From Balanoglossus misakiensis (Eukaryota > Hemichordata), in the NCBI GenBank assembly GCA_040954595.2, contig CM082580.2:8742001-8806000 (forward strand): a DNA stretch of 64,000 nt, in the 5' to 3' direction. A model generated the notes under the pieces. It was not told the origin of the DNA. It worked only from the letters and a program-made list of their open reading frames with translations, and did not search any database. Positions within the stretch are counted from its first letter, which is position 1; each line of letters starts with the position of its first letter. Below, one piece after another: positions 12,549-27,900 of the stretch. A program made the position numbers and the translations under genes.

Positions 12549-15500
12549 TTCACACGTCATTGGGGCACTCGCTGCCATTTTCCCCAGACTGTCAAGGATC
12601 TGCGATTTCAGACTAGACACAGAGTAAACAGTTGGAAAATGAATTCTAGCAGACGGTTGCTCAGGTACTTGTAAATAAATTCTCAGTCAGAGCATTACTT
12701 TCATGATCAACAGCTGAATCTGACGAGGACACGCGAGGTGGCTTTCCTTTGAGAAAAAAAGATTACATCGGAATCAATCCTACAAGCAGCTGGAAGGGGA
12801 CGAGAATGAAATCAGGCAGAAACTGTCTGAAATAGGCTTGTTTGTGATCGCCCGAAGAAGATGATCGGCGCGGCAACGAAATGTCATCAGTCCAGTGCCA
12901 ATATCCCATGATCACGCTTCACCTTTTCAAAGTACAGCATCGGCGAAAAAGCCAACGCTCGCTAACTAGTTTAGTTTTTATCACCTTCGGATAAACAGAT
13001 TAGAAAATTCTGCCGGGGACAAAATTGACGCAGATCTGACAAAATCTCATTTCGGAATACTAGTATCACTGAAATCTAATATGTACATAAAATTTGCATT
13101 ACTCGGCAGTAAATTTGTAATACAATAGACTTTGCGCCTGAGTTCTCAGCACAGCCACCTGACAAACCCACGGAGAAACTGTTTCCAGCTAAACCATTCT
13201 CACTACATCACAATTCCTATCGTTTTTCAGTTAAAGGAGTGTCCCTTGTAACAGTTAAAGTGCTAACATCACACAGACAGTGTGACGACATCTTCAACAC
13301 GAACAACATGATAATTCGAGCAGTCTGGGAGAATCAGAGGAATTACTTGAACAGTATACACCCCTGACATCTGTCGTCACTGACTCAAACAATTAGAATT
13401 TCTTGACAGAATTTACCTTCAACTGAGGAAATGTAATTATACCTGGCTTCTTCAAAATAATCATGTCCCTTTGATAAGTATAAATTGCATTATAACTTAC
13501 CCTATACACAGTAAGATATATCTCACGTCCTTCACAATACGTGACACTCATATTCAAGATTCACTCCTAGTCCTATTCAGTTCAGTTAATTTGCCTTTCA
13601 CTTTGGTCACATTGACGTGTCCTGTCCTCAATTCCACTCAATGTCATGTGACCATGAACTTTCTACTGCACATCCTTCTGACACAATTTCAAAAAAAGGA
13701 TTGACTTGTCACACACACGAGTCAGTAATTTATACACAAGTTGCCATTAAAGCAAGTAACGGTTGGCAAGCTGAAGAGTTGCCTACCTGTGAGCGCTAGG
13801 TAGAAACATCCCACCTCAATACATAATGTAAATACCACTGACTTCAAAGTCGTCTTCAATCAATAATAGTTTCTTCCCCAGCAGGGGTCCTCAGATTTAC
13901 CCATCTTTTTTCTCTCTCTCTCTTCAGAAGAACATCACGGTACAATCAACAGCCTCAATTGATGACAGTGTTCCAGCCCAACCCACTGTGCTCCCTGAAT
14001 GACGTATAGCCACCGAGTGAATGAAGGCTACAAGCAATTGACTATGCAACTGCAATACATTATTTACAAGGACGCCACAGCATCATTGGCCAAGGAGAAT
14101 GCCCGCATTACATCAATGAAGGCTACGGGGGCTTGCTGCGGTCACATGAGGCGACCGTTGCTCATCAATGGCCGATTCCACCGGGTAATTTGTTATCGAT
14201 ATCTCTTTTTCAGCTGACAGCAACTGCTTCCCCTGGGTCTATGCTTTATACATTTTTATTCCTCAAATTTTGAGCACAATTATCACATTTTAATTATCAG
14301 TCCTGTCGAAATTGAAAGATGAAAAGATTACCTTTTCATAGCAAGTCAGCTTTCTCTTTTATCAATGTACACTGTGGTCAATGATTTTTGAAGAATAATT
14401 ACTGACCTGTTCTTCAATCAAATATTGCTTTAAAAATGTATACTATATCTACAGTTTATTTTATTTTTTAAGAGTGATATTAGATAAAGGTTTGCGTTAC
14501 GTGCATGGGAACTATTGTATGGTTGAGGGAATGATTTTGGAAATCAAAACAGCAATGATTTTCTGTTGTGTTTTACAGACTGGGCCTCAACTACTTTGAA
14601 AATGGGGTAGGAGGGTTTATCACTTCCTTGGTTGACTGTGCTGCAAACGGGTGGGTTCAAATAAATCAAAGACAAAAAATAAAACATGTATGGGACATAT
14701 CAATTTCATACTGATAGAGGCCGGGATTACAATTTGTTTGAATCGACACATTCACTTCAGGAGACGGAGAATGATCAGCTGGGTCTACAGACACGACAAT
14801 GGGTATTTCAGAAAGACTCGGTGACAAAATTAATCTTCCTCAAAATTTTATTGAGGACATTAATTTTTATGTCGTCTAATGCACTGAAGATGGCAGTATG
14901 CAAATGGTAAACCTATCTGAGACGTATACAATCCCTGATCATGATGTATTTCTCTTAAAACTAAGAATATTACTTTGTATATTCTGCTTAACGCAAAAGA
15001 TCAATGCATTTCCTCTGAGAGTCTTTCAAACACTGTCCTCAGCAACGTCCATGATGGAAAGTAAAAAATACTTTACAAGGAATGATACATTGCCTATCCG
15101 CACGTTATTTGTTCAAGAAGAAACCATAATGAATTTTAATAGAACCTCTGAATTCTATTAGCTTCTACTATTGAGGACACATTGGCATGTACTTACAAGA
15201 GCCGAAGAAAGGTCATTTAGATTAAGCCTAAATTTAATCGCCCCAAGAGAATTTCACAGTCCAATATTCTGGATAATTTCAAAATAAATAGTTGGCTTCC
15301 CTGAATCCCAAGCAATGTGCTCTCCCTGGAACAGTGTGGAGATCCAGAGCAGACCTTCAGTATTTTTTTTAACATATGAGATGTCTGGAATGCAGGACAG
15401 GCTACTATGCTGTCGAGCAACTTTTAAAATGAGCAGCTCTCTGGTACTACCGGTAGTAGCTAGCATTATGAATTCGTAGCTCATCAGCAGAATAACAGGC

Positions 15501-18500
15501 ACATCACAGACAACTCCCACCTAAAGCACAAGTCTTGCTCTCTGTCAGATCGAGTCAACAAAGACCTTACATATCACAAGCCTAGAACACATGATTCTGA
15601 TTTGGAGAGATCAGCTTTTAGGGACAGTTCAGACACTGCCTTTCAGCTGTCGGAGACTTCAACTGGCTTTGATTTGATCAGGGTCCTTTAAGCACTGCCG
15701 ATGGTCCTTTAACTGCATTCGGAGTCTGGCGCAGCAGGGGAACCAGTCTCCCTTGGTCATCGCAAAACTTCAGTCCATACGCCCTGAGGGCCAATTCCGG
15801 CAGTATTACAAAGATTCCGGCTGAACACCAAATTGCAATACAATGTAATGCTGTATCCCCTAAGAGCATCATGAGATACTCTCTGCATTGGTAACTGAAT
15901 CCAAGACTTGGCATAAAACTAACCGGATTAAACATCACATATTTTCAGCCTATATCTTATCAATGACAGCTACTAGGACCTAACCCAACAAAACTAACCG
16001 GGGATTCTGAGAGTGATATATTCAAGTGAGACTGTAACATCAGACATTGCTAGCATGCTGATACTGATGGGAAAAATTATCACAAGTGTTTGAGTTATGG
16101 AAGCAAGAAGGGACCTGTAAGTCCCTTTAATGTTAATCAGACTGTTACAACAACAGTGTGAGTATTGCAACACTGCAATCGCTGAATTTGATGTGCACTT
16201 ATTATAACTTCAGTTGTCATAATATTGATATAAGTTAATTTAGACGGAACAATTCTGTCGTTTCTCTTGAATGATATGCAGTCTCCAAAGCAGACCAAAC
16301 ATTTTCGTTGTGGCTAGCCAGTGGCAGTGTTCCTGCATTCATTCATTCACTGTGTATATACGTGTCAGCTTTTCATTTCTAGCTGGTTGTAATCTGTGCT
16401 TTTTTGTGTGTGTTCTGATGCAGAGAAAAGAAAACGCTCTGGGCTGTGATAGACAGGACAGCTGCTTCGTACCACATCCTGCGGCATTGCATCATGGATA
16501 AACTTTAACTGTATGGTATATGTACATGTACAGGTTTGATTTACCATAAAATGACCGCTGAACTTACCTCAACAAGAACAAATGACGTTCAAGTACTCAA
16601 AATTCCTGACACCTCCTTGCTGCCTGCATGTAGCTTAATTTTGTTGTCACCTTAAAATTAAAAAAACAATGTACCAAATTAAAATTAACATTTCATGCAA
16701 AATATGTGTACCTGCAGTACACAATCCGTCTACTGCAGTGCATATATTTAGCAACCACTTCACAGTGACTGGTTAAAGTTTGAGTCATTAAGGTGTGGAC
16801 AGAGCTGAGAGCTATTTAGAAATATTAACTTCTTTTGTTTTGGAAGGGTGTGTCTCAAATAAAGTGCTATGACATGCAGACTGACACTGACAGCAGTGGT
16901 GTCAAATTCCACATGTCTTAGGTTCTCTGCTGTATAATAGCAAGAGATCTGAAATTACAAATAATTTGTATTCATTTCTTATTTCAAGATATGAAAATAA
17001 ACATGATGTGTACATTATCCCATGACAGAAACTGCTGAAAATATCCATCTGACAAAAGGGGTTACATTGAAAAATAAAACACAGGCAAATTACATTAATT
17101 TTAACATGTGGTACGTCTCTTTTCTCAATTTCACCCTTCATGAAAGGTATGTATAGCCGGCACTACAATCAAACTCAGAGTATCACATGGCATCATCATG
17201 CCATTTTTATGAAAACAAAGCCATTCCCCCCGCTGGCTCCGACATCTCGCATTTTCTCCAGAGCATTCGTCCATGAAAGATGAGTTTCATGTGTACGCAG
17301 AATTTCTCTGATCGCTCACTCGCTCACCAACCCACGTAACGACGCTGCAGTAGTACACATACTACTACAACAAGTAAAAACTCTTAAATAACTTCAAATC
17401 CTTTTCAGTCAACGAAGGCATGCAGGCAACCTCCGTTGCTATTTTTAGGACAGCCATTACATTGGCAATTTCTTTCACCTTGTACAAAAGGGATTCTATC
17501 GCTTGGTTTGGCATTTAATGATGGGGGAATGTTCACGTGAATGCCTACTTTGAAATGTGTGATGTTTTACACTGTACAGTCACGCTGTATCCACTTTTTT
17601 GCCTCTACAAACTTCACATTGAAATCTTATATTCAGGGGAATATGACACAGCTGAATTATCATGACGCTGTGATTTGCAAGTGACGACAGTGTCAGTGCG
17701 TTTGCTTTTCATCGTTGAAATTTCTTTCTACGGTACATTACACACACACACTACACAGCACTGCAAACAAATCTGAACAAGTTGGCATATGGCTGGTGTT
17801 CGACCTCCGACTGACCTTCTGTCCTAGTCTTCGAAGACTAAAAATTACCCTGGATTTTGTCGGCATGCCATGTACAAGATGGACACTTGTGAAGTAAAAT
17901 TTGTCAGGAATTCAGCATTTGTTGACGTCTAGAAAGGTCTAGCAGAATCATGATATGATTTTTCCCAAGACTGGAAAATCATGGGACATAATTTTTCATA
18001 GTAATACATTCTAATATGCATACATTATTTTACTAAATAGTATATACTAGTATTCTAGTAATGCATAAAAACAGTGGGGTCACTCAAACTATGAACATTT
18101 TTGTTTCAAACAATCAGTCAGTCACCCTGCCTCCCTAGTGATTCACCACTCACTGAGTTGCGATTTTCCCTAAATTACCACTGGGGTCAATGGATCTGAT
18201 CATACAACTTCCAAAGTTCCAAATTAACTTGAACAGAAAGGGCAGATGAAATTCCGGCAAAATCATCGCCTTCATCAGCGCTTGTTAAACTGCCTATCTA
18301 CTATTTCTTAGAATGTTAAAGTGCTTCTGATGGCTTTATTAGACCAATTGGAGTGAGTCAGAATATGGTAATTCACATTTTATGATCGATGTGTCCGGCA
18401 TCTCAATATAAACGAAGAAAGTTCACAGCAGTCAGGGCTACCCTATTAAATGATGAAAATAAGAACTGGCATCTTGTTTTAATTTTCAGTCAAAGTATTT

Positions 18501-19460
18501 TATTTTATATTTTAATTTGACACACTCTTGAAGGGGAAATTCCATCTACTCGAAAAACTTGCTATCTTGCTGCCATATTGAGAGATCCTGGAAAGTTATA
18601 AATGTTTGGATAAAACAAGCCAAGAGACTGCTATGTTTTAGTATCAATTGTTAATTTTATGTTCTAGAATTCATACAAAATAATATGATCCACAAAATAT
18701 TGACACAGAATATTGTTCCTACGGAAATTTTCAAGGAACAAATATCGCAATGCTCCAGAATACAGCTGTACTGAAATGTCATCCTCATCAAACGTGGCAG
18801 AGGTTGTCTACATCATATAAAGTTATTGCTTTCACAAATAGGTCTGACTGAGACACTGCATGGGGTCATGACCTCGTGGTAATGACCCAAGGAGAGATAT
18901 ATGAAACTCCACACCAATTTAAGTGTTGTAATTCTAAGAGAAACATGTGTCTAATGAGCTTGTACTTTATGAAAACTTTCACAACATGAACAAGAAATAA
19001 TTGTTACTGAGCCCATTTTCAAGTTCAAATTACTTGTTTTAATACCTCGAATATGATCATGAATCAACACCAAGTATACTTTAATAATCAAATAAATATT
19101 ATTTTTGACATGCATTTTTTTGATGAAGTGAAACATAAACTAGATTTTGTGTCTAGTCGAAAGCAACTGACTTGTGATCTCTCATAGAAAATAACGAGTC
19201 AGATTCCTCTGACATATAAAGTAACGAGATTTCTCTGACGTAGACAATTCACACTGCTCAGCGTGCTGGCGTTAGTCATAAACTTTTATTAGGCTGTGTG
19301 CCTGCAAAGTCAATTCCACTAAATTATCTCCCTGACATCACCAAGAGACATGTACATCGTTCAATGGTTTTAAAATTCACTTTACACTTCCAACATTCTG
19401 GTTAACATATGACATACGACAGGGGAGGCAGTCAGATCAGGATGACAATTTAAATAACAT

Positions 19461-19498
19461 TGACCTTTGACCCCCAGCCACCTAGAGATCAAAGGTCA
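19461..19498. promoter_or_regulatory. DR1 nuclear-receptor element plus nearby half-site
   Basis: TGACCTTTGACCC at 19461-19473 is a perfect direct repeat of RGGTCA spaced by one base, read on the minus strand. A second AAAGGTCA half-site follows at 19491-19498. HNF4, RXR and COUP-TF receptors bind DR1 sites. Function here is inferred. Confidence 0.4.
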
Positions 19499-20730
19499 CC
19501 GCTACGACAAGTATTCCACAATATGGATGTACATGTACCGTATTATCAAGTGCAGTCCTTGGTGAATTGCACTGAAATATTCAGTTGCATTGCTTTCTTG
19601 AGGGCATGCGAAAATTGGCACTTCGTGATGTACTCTCCGCGGTCTATAGTCCTGTAATTTGGTTTAGCGTTGCTTGTTTTTCTACTGTAAATCACCTGAG
19701 AAAGGTAATTATCTCTGTGAAGGAAATTCCACCTTCCAGTCCAAGGTGCGGAATGTAGCAGACACAGGTTATACGAACTGTCAGTCATGGCTCGTTTATA
19801 AATATGCCATGGTGTGTGATGTTTGTGTGACAATAAACATGCTTCAAAATAAGATGACTGTCAGGCAATTTCTGTCCCCATTGCAATTACAAAAGCCCAT
19901 CATGTGATTCAATAGCAAATTCTCCCAGAATTAAATAATAATTTTCAATACAATATATCAGCAAGTACTCATCACATGCTGAAGAGACCGCACTCCCTGT
20001 GTCCCAAATCTGAATTGGACTCTGACATGAAGTTTGAGAAGTCCTTATCTCTATGCCAATCACTCTCATATACATTGCAATCAATTACCATGATCATGCA
20101 CTATCCTATATATTCACAGAGGATATTTATAGATGCATAGTCAGCGTACAAATATAGCCTGGGGCACAGGTGGTATTCTTCAAATGCCAGTCATATCATC
20201 GGGTTCAGTTTAAAATATTTTCCTCGATATCATCAGTTTATTAAACCGCGGATGACATGCTCTTTGCTACTGCTATGTCCCGGCAAATGTAAACTGAAAC
20301 TTCCGGCTGCATGCAGTCCATTTCCCCAAAACATTTCCGGCAAAATTTGAAAGGAAGGATGATGAAGCCCAACAAATGTGCATTTCTTGCTGTATGTGGT
20401 GAATTTCAGTTTGTGTATTTTCCCGCTTTGCAAACAAAACTAAACATGTCATGGCAACAGGGGCATTACTGACTGCATGTACTGTACCTGACCCTGACTA
20501 GAACAAGCAATCGGAAATGCCCTTGACTGGCCGATAAACTCTTTGAATGGGGAAATGATTGTCAAACCTAATGGATTCATACATACATGTATTGGTTTTT
20601 ATCAAGGTTGAGCTGACCTGGGAATGACTTCAATCTGATCACGTTCATGCATGTTTCTGCGCAATACACATTCAAGTTATGAGTAGTGGATTTGTTCATA
20701 TAATGGGTTGTATGTATGTATACTATATAT

Positions 20731-20836
20731 GTATGTGTGTGTGTGTGTGTGCTTGGGTGTTTGTTGTGTGTGTGTGTGGGTGGGTGCCAGGTGCGTGTTT
20801 GTTGTGTGTGTGTGTGTGTGTGTCTGTCTGTCTGTC
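20731..20836. repeat. Interrupted (TG)n microsatellite ending in (TGTC)n
   Basis: Long alternating tg runs are broken by short g-rich interruptions, followed by four tgtc units. The open frames reading through it, rich in Val/Cys, are repeat artefacts. Confidence 0.9.
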
Positions 20837-23100
20837 CCAGTTATATATATGTATACTCAATATTTTCTGAACAATTTTTTGTGAAGCAGTACCTGGTAGC
20901 CCTAAATTCTCAAAGTTATATACATTTTGCGTAACAGTAAACTTAACAGGTTTGCAAAAAGTTTACACTACACAAGACACTGTTAATAGACTAAATTTAG
21001 AACATTTTTGAAATTGTACGACACAAAAATGCTGACACAAAGTCAAGCTATTATTACTGCATACTGAATGCCAAGCAATACGAGGTTCTCATAAATCTTA
21101 AATTTCAAGATAAATTAAGACGCATGAATTACATCAACACCACGGGACAAATACATGGCAGAACGAGGCTGGCACGAACAGGTTGGATTGCTTTACATCT
21201 AAGATGTCAATTAACGAGAACACTGCCACCCAATTCCAACACAAATCCAATTCAACAGGACATGAAGGAGTGTAGCGTAAGAAAACAGACACCGTCCGAA
21301 TTTGACCCCATCAACCACTGTGGCTACAACTTTTACTTTCAACCGATTTAAATATTGAATTTCTCGCTATCGTATATTCTCATCATCATGTGCCTGGGCG
21401 ACTGCAGTTCTGTGCGTGTGTTAATGGACCCAAGCCCATGATTCATCCAATCAAACAGTTTAAATAGCATGGGGTTTCAGTCTATTATATTGCATTGAAT
21501 ACTCAGTGTGCGTATTTTCGATTTATAAATTTGTCTCCTCCTTCGTACATAACATGTGACATGCATGATGCCGGTCATCTGAGTGTTGCCGGCTGTGTTA
21601 AAATGGTTTAACCAGTCTGGCGGTGTGTCTCTCACAGGTCTGTTGGAAAACCAATCTATCCATGTATCAACCTGTGTACCGGTATCTCTTTTTTGAGATA
21701 TGGCACAGTCATTCCTGTGCCAGGAAGAACATATCATGTACATATAGGTTCCAAGCACTAGGTACTCGTATATCAATTACAAGATATGTATACGTAGATC
21801 ACTTAAATCAGCCGGATATACTTCATTTCATACATCTTTATTATATCTTTTATATTATCAATATGGAAGTTATGTTACTATATAATGTAAAGAAGTCAAA
21901 ATCCCAATAAAAGTTGTCTTTTCAAACAGCTCTGGACATTCAAGGGACTGAAACAGGAAGTGACATCACCTGTTACCTTGAGAGGCTGAATGATCTGCTC
22001 ATAGTCACAACACACCCACTCAATTGGCCTGTTCATAAAATCAAGATGTTTCTATCACCTTCTTGAAAATAGACACGAGAAGTTACCCAGACATAAGGCG
22101 GAATCTAGTCAAACAAAGACAAATATGTGAGAAGTGTATGATAGCAAGGCAGACCACTAAACCATGTTAAGTGCCCTCGACGTCAGTTCTAAGCTGGCTA
22201 GCTCCTTAATTTGGCACTTTAAAGCAAGCCAGGATCTGTTTAGGATGGAAATAACGAGATAAATTAGCTTTTAACCTCTCCTACCTGATAATTATACTTC
22301 CTACAGGCACAGTCGAGCCACGCCACAACAATAATACTCCTCTAGTAATTCCAAGCGATGATCAAGCTACAAGCGATACTTGAAACAAGAATTCATGTGA
22401 AGTCCGAGCGCCAGAGACCTCCAGATGTGATCGGCATTCCCAGCTGAGTGGCTGGGCATGCTCTATGTGATCAGCAGTCGGTCATGCCCAGAATTGGAAT
22501 AGGCAGAAATCAGATCCGAGGCTGTGACAGTTCCCTGGAGTTCCCCGACTGGCTGGGAACATCCCTGCAATTCAGACCTTTATTACACTCGCCATGTGCC
22601 ACTCCACAGATCTAGACCCACACTCCTTGCCATTTGTAAATTAAATAAATTGTGATTACATATGCTTCACTGCACAGACTTCCTAGTGTTTTGCCTTCCC
22701 CCATGCTTTATTACCAATTCTACTGGACACACCAAATGCACTGCAAATAGTACCAAACATGTTTAAATTGTAAACTGTAAATTTGCATCCATTCACTTTT
22801 CTGTATCTACCATGTATTTTTGTATACATACATGCCAGTTTTCCTACAAAACTTTTCACTATACATTGAAAAAAATAACATTTCAAGAGCCTACTTCAGC
22901 CCTCCTTAGCCGTGTTTGGATTGTAAAGTTCATTTGATTGTGTGCTTCCTATATCTCTTTCCTGTGCTGCATGGTAAATTGGGAATTCTACATGTACATA
23001 TCTTCTTGCTCTGAATGCAGCATGCTGACGCAGCAAATACATTCTGGGTGATCTCAATATTAGTACATGTATTATGAAGGGAATGACATATGCATCCCAA

Positions 23101-23160
23101 TACAATATGATATGATACGATACAATACGATACAATACAATACAATACATACAATACATG
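23101..23160. repeat. Degenerate pentanucleotide repeat (AATAC/GATAC)
   Basis: Units of tacaa, tacga and tatga are repeated for about 60 bp. Confidence 0.85.
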
Positions 23161-26100
23161 TACTTCCAGTCCAATCTATGCAAACCATAGGTTAGCTGAG
23201 ATTCCATATGTATATTTTTTGTTTACTTCACAACAAGTTAAAGTTCATTCTCATATCAAGTTGCCATTCTTTCTGGGCCCCCACCCTTTCTGAATTTCCC
23301 CACTGAAAATCCGGGCTCTGACAGGGCATCTCGGAATACTGATATCAATACATCAGTATGGACAGATGGCTGTCAGATATTTTATACACATGGTAGATTC
23401 GAAGGTATATCACGTGTCCAACAGATTAAGATCTTTTAGGGATTTCTTTGCATGAAAATTGTCACGATACTCGGCTTGAAACTGACAGTTTAGGTTGGCG
23501 AGCGCTATGATTTGTCAGTGGGCGTCAGACCTCAGTGACATTTATCCCAGAATCCCACCCATAAACATTACCCCATACATTGCTCCAGTTGACTGGCAAC
23601 GCCATGTGTGTTTACGCAAGAACTCAACCAAAGACGAACGCGCTGTCAGTCCGGTGGAAGGAATCTCCTCAAGACGTCAACTAAACTCCACAAAGTACGA
23701 TTAAAAAGTCTGTGGGATATCTGGTCCTTCCAATAACGAATATTGAAAGTGACAAGCTAGTTTTGACACATGTATTTTTAAGCAGTAAAATTGAACTCTA
23801 TATCAAATTTCATTTTTGTAAACATCACTGGTTGTTTTTTTACTGGAAAGTACGGTAGGTGTGCTTGTACTGTCCTGTCCTGTCTAACTACCAACTCGCC
23901 TCATCTCACATTAGCATCTCATTACCAAAACAAAATCTGCTTGGTCCCAGTTGCCCACCAGCCGTTCGGGCTGCGTGACCTTGATGAGGTCATTCTGAAG
24001 TTTTCATTTAATGAAAAATTATAAGTGCTGAGACCGTAACCAAGATAGGGACAATGTTTAACACTTCACCAGGGTCCTCTAACACACTCACACTCCCAAG
24101 AACACAGAAAACGATAAAGTTATAAATAGTTAAAAGTGGTATACTTGTGGGAAAAGAACTCATTGACGTGAAGTAGGAAATTACTTGGTTGTTAGAATAT
24201 GAGGAAATTATAGTCCACTGCTGGACAGGTGCCTTGGAAAATTTTACTGTAAAATTGTTGTAGGATTTACACACATAGTCATTTTCGGAGGTTTAATGAC
24301 CGGAAAATTGTTGGACAGAAATTAGGACATCAAAAGGGATTATCAAAAAGGTTTACCAGATAGTGTTGATTTGTTTAGACTGTTTGTTATGCAATACAAG
24401 CGATCCAGTTGCAGACTGTCTGGTGTCTAGTATAGACTGACTTGGTGAGGGTCTATTGGCAGAAGTGAATATTTTAAAATAAATTTACAGCCCTGGCAAT
24501 AAATTTAGAGGAAATGGCAGGCTGTGTTGACATTAAGGACATCACAAAACCTACATGTTGACATTTAAGTCCAGCAACATATCAATCACACACCAAAACA
24601 GAAAGTGCACCTGGGAACATAGACTGACAAACTAGTCACATGCTAGTTGCTAGCATTTTACATCAAATATTAACAGAAACTTTTAAATCACTTTGAAAAA
24701 AATACTGGCCATGAAAGTCTCTCAGTTAAAAATAAATTGGATAAAGTTTGTCTTTTTTCTGATTGGCAAAATTAGGCCTCATTGACCAATGAAATATATT
24801 CTCTAGAATTAACAGCCCATATGGAAACAACTATACCTAGTGAAGGCCTAGCACAAATACCTGCTACAATCGGGGTACAGGAAAATGTCCTTTTCTTATT
24901 TCCTCCATTGTAATCAAGGTGTATAGATTTATTGCACTCTATTGAATTGATAGAAAGGGGGAACCCAGTCACCATTTTCCTGCTACCACCAGAGTTCACA
25001 GGAAAAACACACATCGCACAATAGTTCATATGTGGCTGCACTGTTTGTTGTGCAGTCAATGGATCGGTCTCGCCAGCCAAGGACAATAAATTTCGACGGA
25101 TGCACATTTTCAGACTCTCCGGACAGGAAAAAGACAAGCCCTCGGATTCAGGGCATTGAATTTGTAAACTTCCTGACTGCTATGTGTGTTTGTAGTTGAC
25201 AAAGAAGATTTCCATTTTGCTCTAATTTGTTGCAGTCCAGGATAGGAATGCTGGCAAAAAAAATTACCAGACATGTCACACTCCCGGTTTGTGCCTCACA
25301 TTTTGCCAAGGGATCTTTATACTGGCCTACATTTTTGCTTGTGAAAAGTTCACCTAAAGTACACCACATCAAATACAAGCTTTCTGAACATATGCCAAAA
25401 GTCTGTCACCACAATGCTTTATGGGAGTGACTGTGCTCAAGCCCAGACTAAAGGCTGGCCAGACGTGATCGCCAGTAATAAAATACTTCTCCCAACACTC
25501 ATGGCATGGTCAGCGTTTATTTTAATCCACACTGCTATGAATTCAATATGTTTGGCCATAAATCAAAACATGGATGAATAGTCCAAGGCAATACATCTCT
25601 GGCGTTGGCGACTATATGTTGGCCAACAGCATGGTTTCACGGTTGTACAGAAAAACCAAACCTTAATTTCTTGTAACTGACAATTTGATTGATGACATTC
25701 GACTGCAAATGGGTATATGAAAGTCCTGTTAATATTCTTCTCCACCTGTTCCAGAAAAGTAATAAATCTCCAAACAAATTCACATTTGTTGATCGTTTAG
25801 CAAATCTCTTGCGCCTCCAGGTATATCTCACACACTCATCTCCACGTGCATTGGTGGTCCCTCCAAGCACTCGACAACAACCTGGCTTCCTGAACCTTGC
25901 CAACCACCACCACCATCCGTTCACTGCACACAGTCAACACCACCAGAACAAAAACTAGCTTTGCATGCAGAGGAAAGCTTTTCCATGCAGAAAAAGTTAA
26001 TTTATTCAGAGTATTATAGTATTATAACACTTTATATAAATTCAAATTTTGCTGATCATCATACGCAAAGTTGGAATTTACTATCTACCGCTACAGAAAA

Positions 26101-27757
26101 AATCCTCCACAAGAGTACTTCTATATCTACATATTGATTTGTCTGGAAATACCACCATCACACAAAACGTTTGGGTGGCTCAAACTGAAGAACCAAACCA
26201 AAGGTGGTTGGATAATCAGATTACTGACTTTTGTCCATGCATTCACCTGGCCAGTTTTTGTCTAAACACCATGGCGGTTTAAACTTCTTGCCAAACAATG
26301 GCAACAATGTGTTGACCACGACCGGAAACCTGTATTCTTCGATTGGCAGTCTTTTGTGTTTCAGTTTAAATAACATTCTGGTGATGTCTTGACTCTTGAA
26401 ACTAAGTTATTTTGCCCTAAATTTTCTGACCCCACAAAATGCCACCCAGCCCCAGAATCAGATGCCCCCACCCCCTCTTCACTGATAACCAACTCAGAAA
26501 ATGTTTTCAATTTACCTTTTACTTACAGAAAGTTTAAAACTGTAATGTATAAAAACACTCATATTACCTATGAAAAAATTGAGATTTTTTTCAGTGAACA
26601 GAAATATGTAACTTCATGAATTGAACACTTGTGTAATATTATTAGGCCTAGAGTTCTCCACTAAGAAATCTCTATACCAAGGTTACAGACAATGTTTAAA
26701 TAGCAGGATTGCACATTCTCTAAATGCCACTTACAAAGTCTTGAGATAATGAAGAATACTTGACTGATAGGTCATTTGTAACAGTTTAATCACACTTTTG
26801 CAGACATTTAATTCCCCTATACCCCCACAAACTTCTGAGACCCACTGACTCTTTCATATTCAAGTCTTTGTCATTGACATGATAATAGGAAAAGAGGTGA
26901 TTAAATACAATAATAGGAGTATGTCAGTTGACAAATCAATATACTGGTAGTCACTAGTGGAAAAAAATAGTTGCAACTTTTATTTCTTTATCTTGTCATA
27001 CATGTACATATATAATTCACGGTTACTAGTGCATATATACTGCATAATTAAAAAAAAGGTTTCCCAAGCTTCGGTTACAGGCAAGTTGCTCTGTATGGTG
27101 GTATAGCTTGTCTTTTTTTTTTTTTTACCAACGGGATAGGTGGGCGTGCAATGAAAGGTATACAAAGCGAACTTGCCCATGTTGCCATACATACTATATA
27201 TACGACATGCTGAAAAAAGTTCTCGTCAGTCACACATTTCAAACATTCACAGAACGACAAATTCCGTGCAGTGTATTCTATCGAAGAGCCTGTGCTTTGA
27301 AACTATGTCGACCGTGAACGATACGCCGTATTCATTGCTGCGGCTTCCTTCTCAAAACACGGAGAAAAACCGTTTGCTTTCCATGGTTCAACACAATGCA
27401 GACTTCATTTGAAATCGATAGCAGTCTCTCAGCTGTTGGAACACCACAGCCACCGAATATCCAATCTACTCGACACTTTCATCACAGAATCCCGCCCCGT
27501 CCCCTCAAATGCATCGCAAACAATCGTTTCTCGGTGTTTTGATAACGAAGCCATAAACGCGACTGACACGTCGTTCACAACAACCGATCGCGGATACGTT
27601 CCGGTCGAGTCACACAATGAAATGTACATGATGTTCATTTCAGTGCGGATCTTGTCGTCTGCCAGTCTGGGCCTCGCTGTGGTGTTGTGCTGTCGTAAAA
27701 CGGTGTACCCCACCACGAATACTGTATAACTGGCGACATTCTGTTGAATTACACTTA

Positions 27758-27900
27758 CCGACAAATGTGCTTGTAAACCCTCGCTCGCCGCTGGAATAAG
27801 TCTTGGGATAATTACACGAAGTCAGACACCCGATCGTTTGTGTTCTCTATTCCCGTGAAGTTGAAACGATCTGCTAGCTGCTCTCGTGTGGGCATTTGCA
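27758..27900 (-). other. Candidate non-coding first exon of TMEM198
   Basis: On the minus strand the sequence reads ...acatttgtcg|gtaagtgt, a near-consensus donor with its GT at 27756-27757, in a relatively CpG-rich segment. If real, it splices about 22.7 kb to the acceptor at 5013. The right boundary (transcription start) is only a guess. Confidence 0.3.

Larger units (their letters stand above)
5013..27757. other. About 22.7 kb without recognisable coding sequence, probable first intron of TMEM198
   Basis: I found no conserved protein segment, RNA gene or transposon coding region. The open frames here are short and show no family similarity. Contents include microsatellites (20731-20836 and 23101-23160), a perfect DR1 site at 19461-19473 and a TAAT-rich block at 12455-12548. 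The acceptor at 5013 and a matching minus-strand donor at 27756 make a long 5' UTR intron the simplest reading. Confidence 0.45.

Noticed and set aside
20679-20934. Cys/Val-rich open frames at 20.7-20.9 kb
   Set aside because: Translations of a (TG)n microsatellite.
27409-27764. Overlapping 106- and 111-codon open frames on both strands
   Set aside because: No recognisable similarity. The CpG-rich composition lowers stop frequency on both strands, and the region is better explained as promoter DNA.
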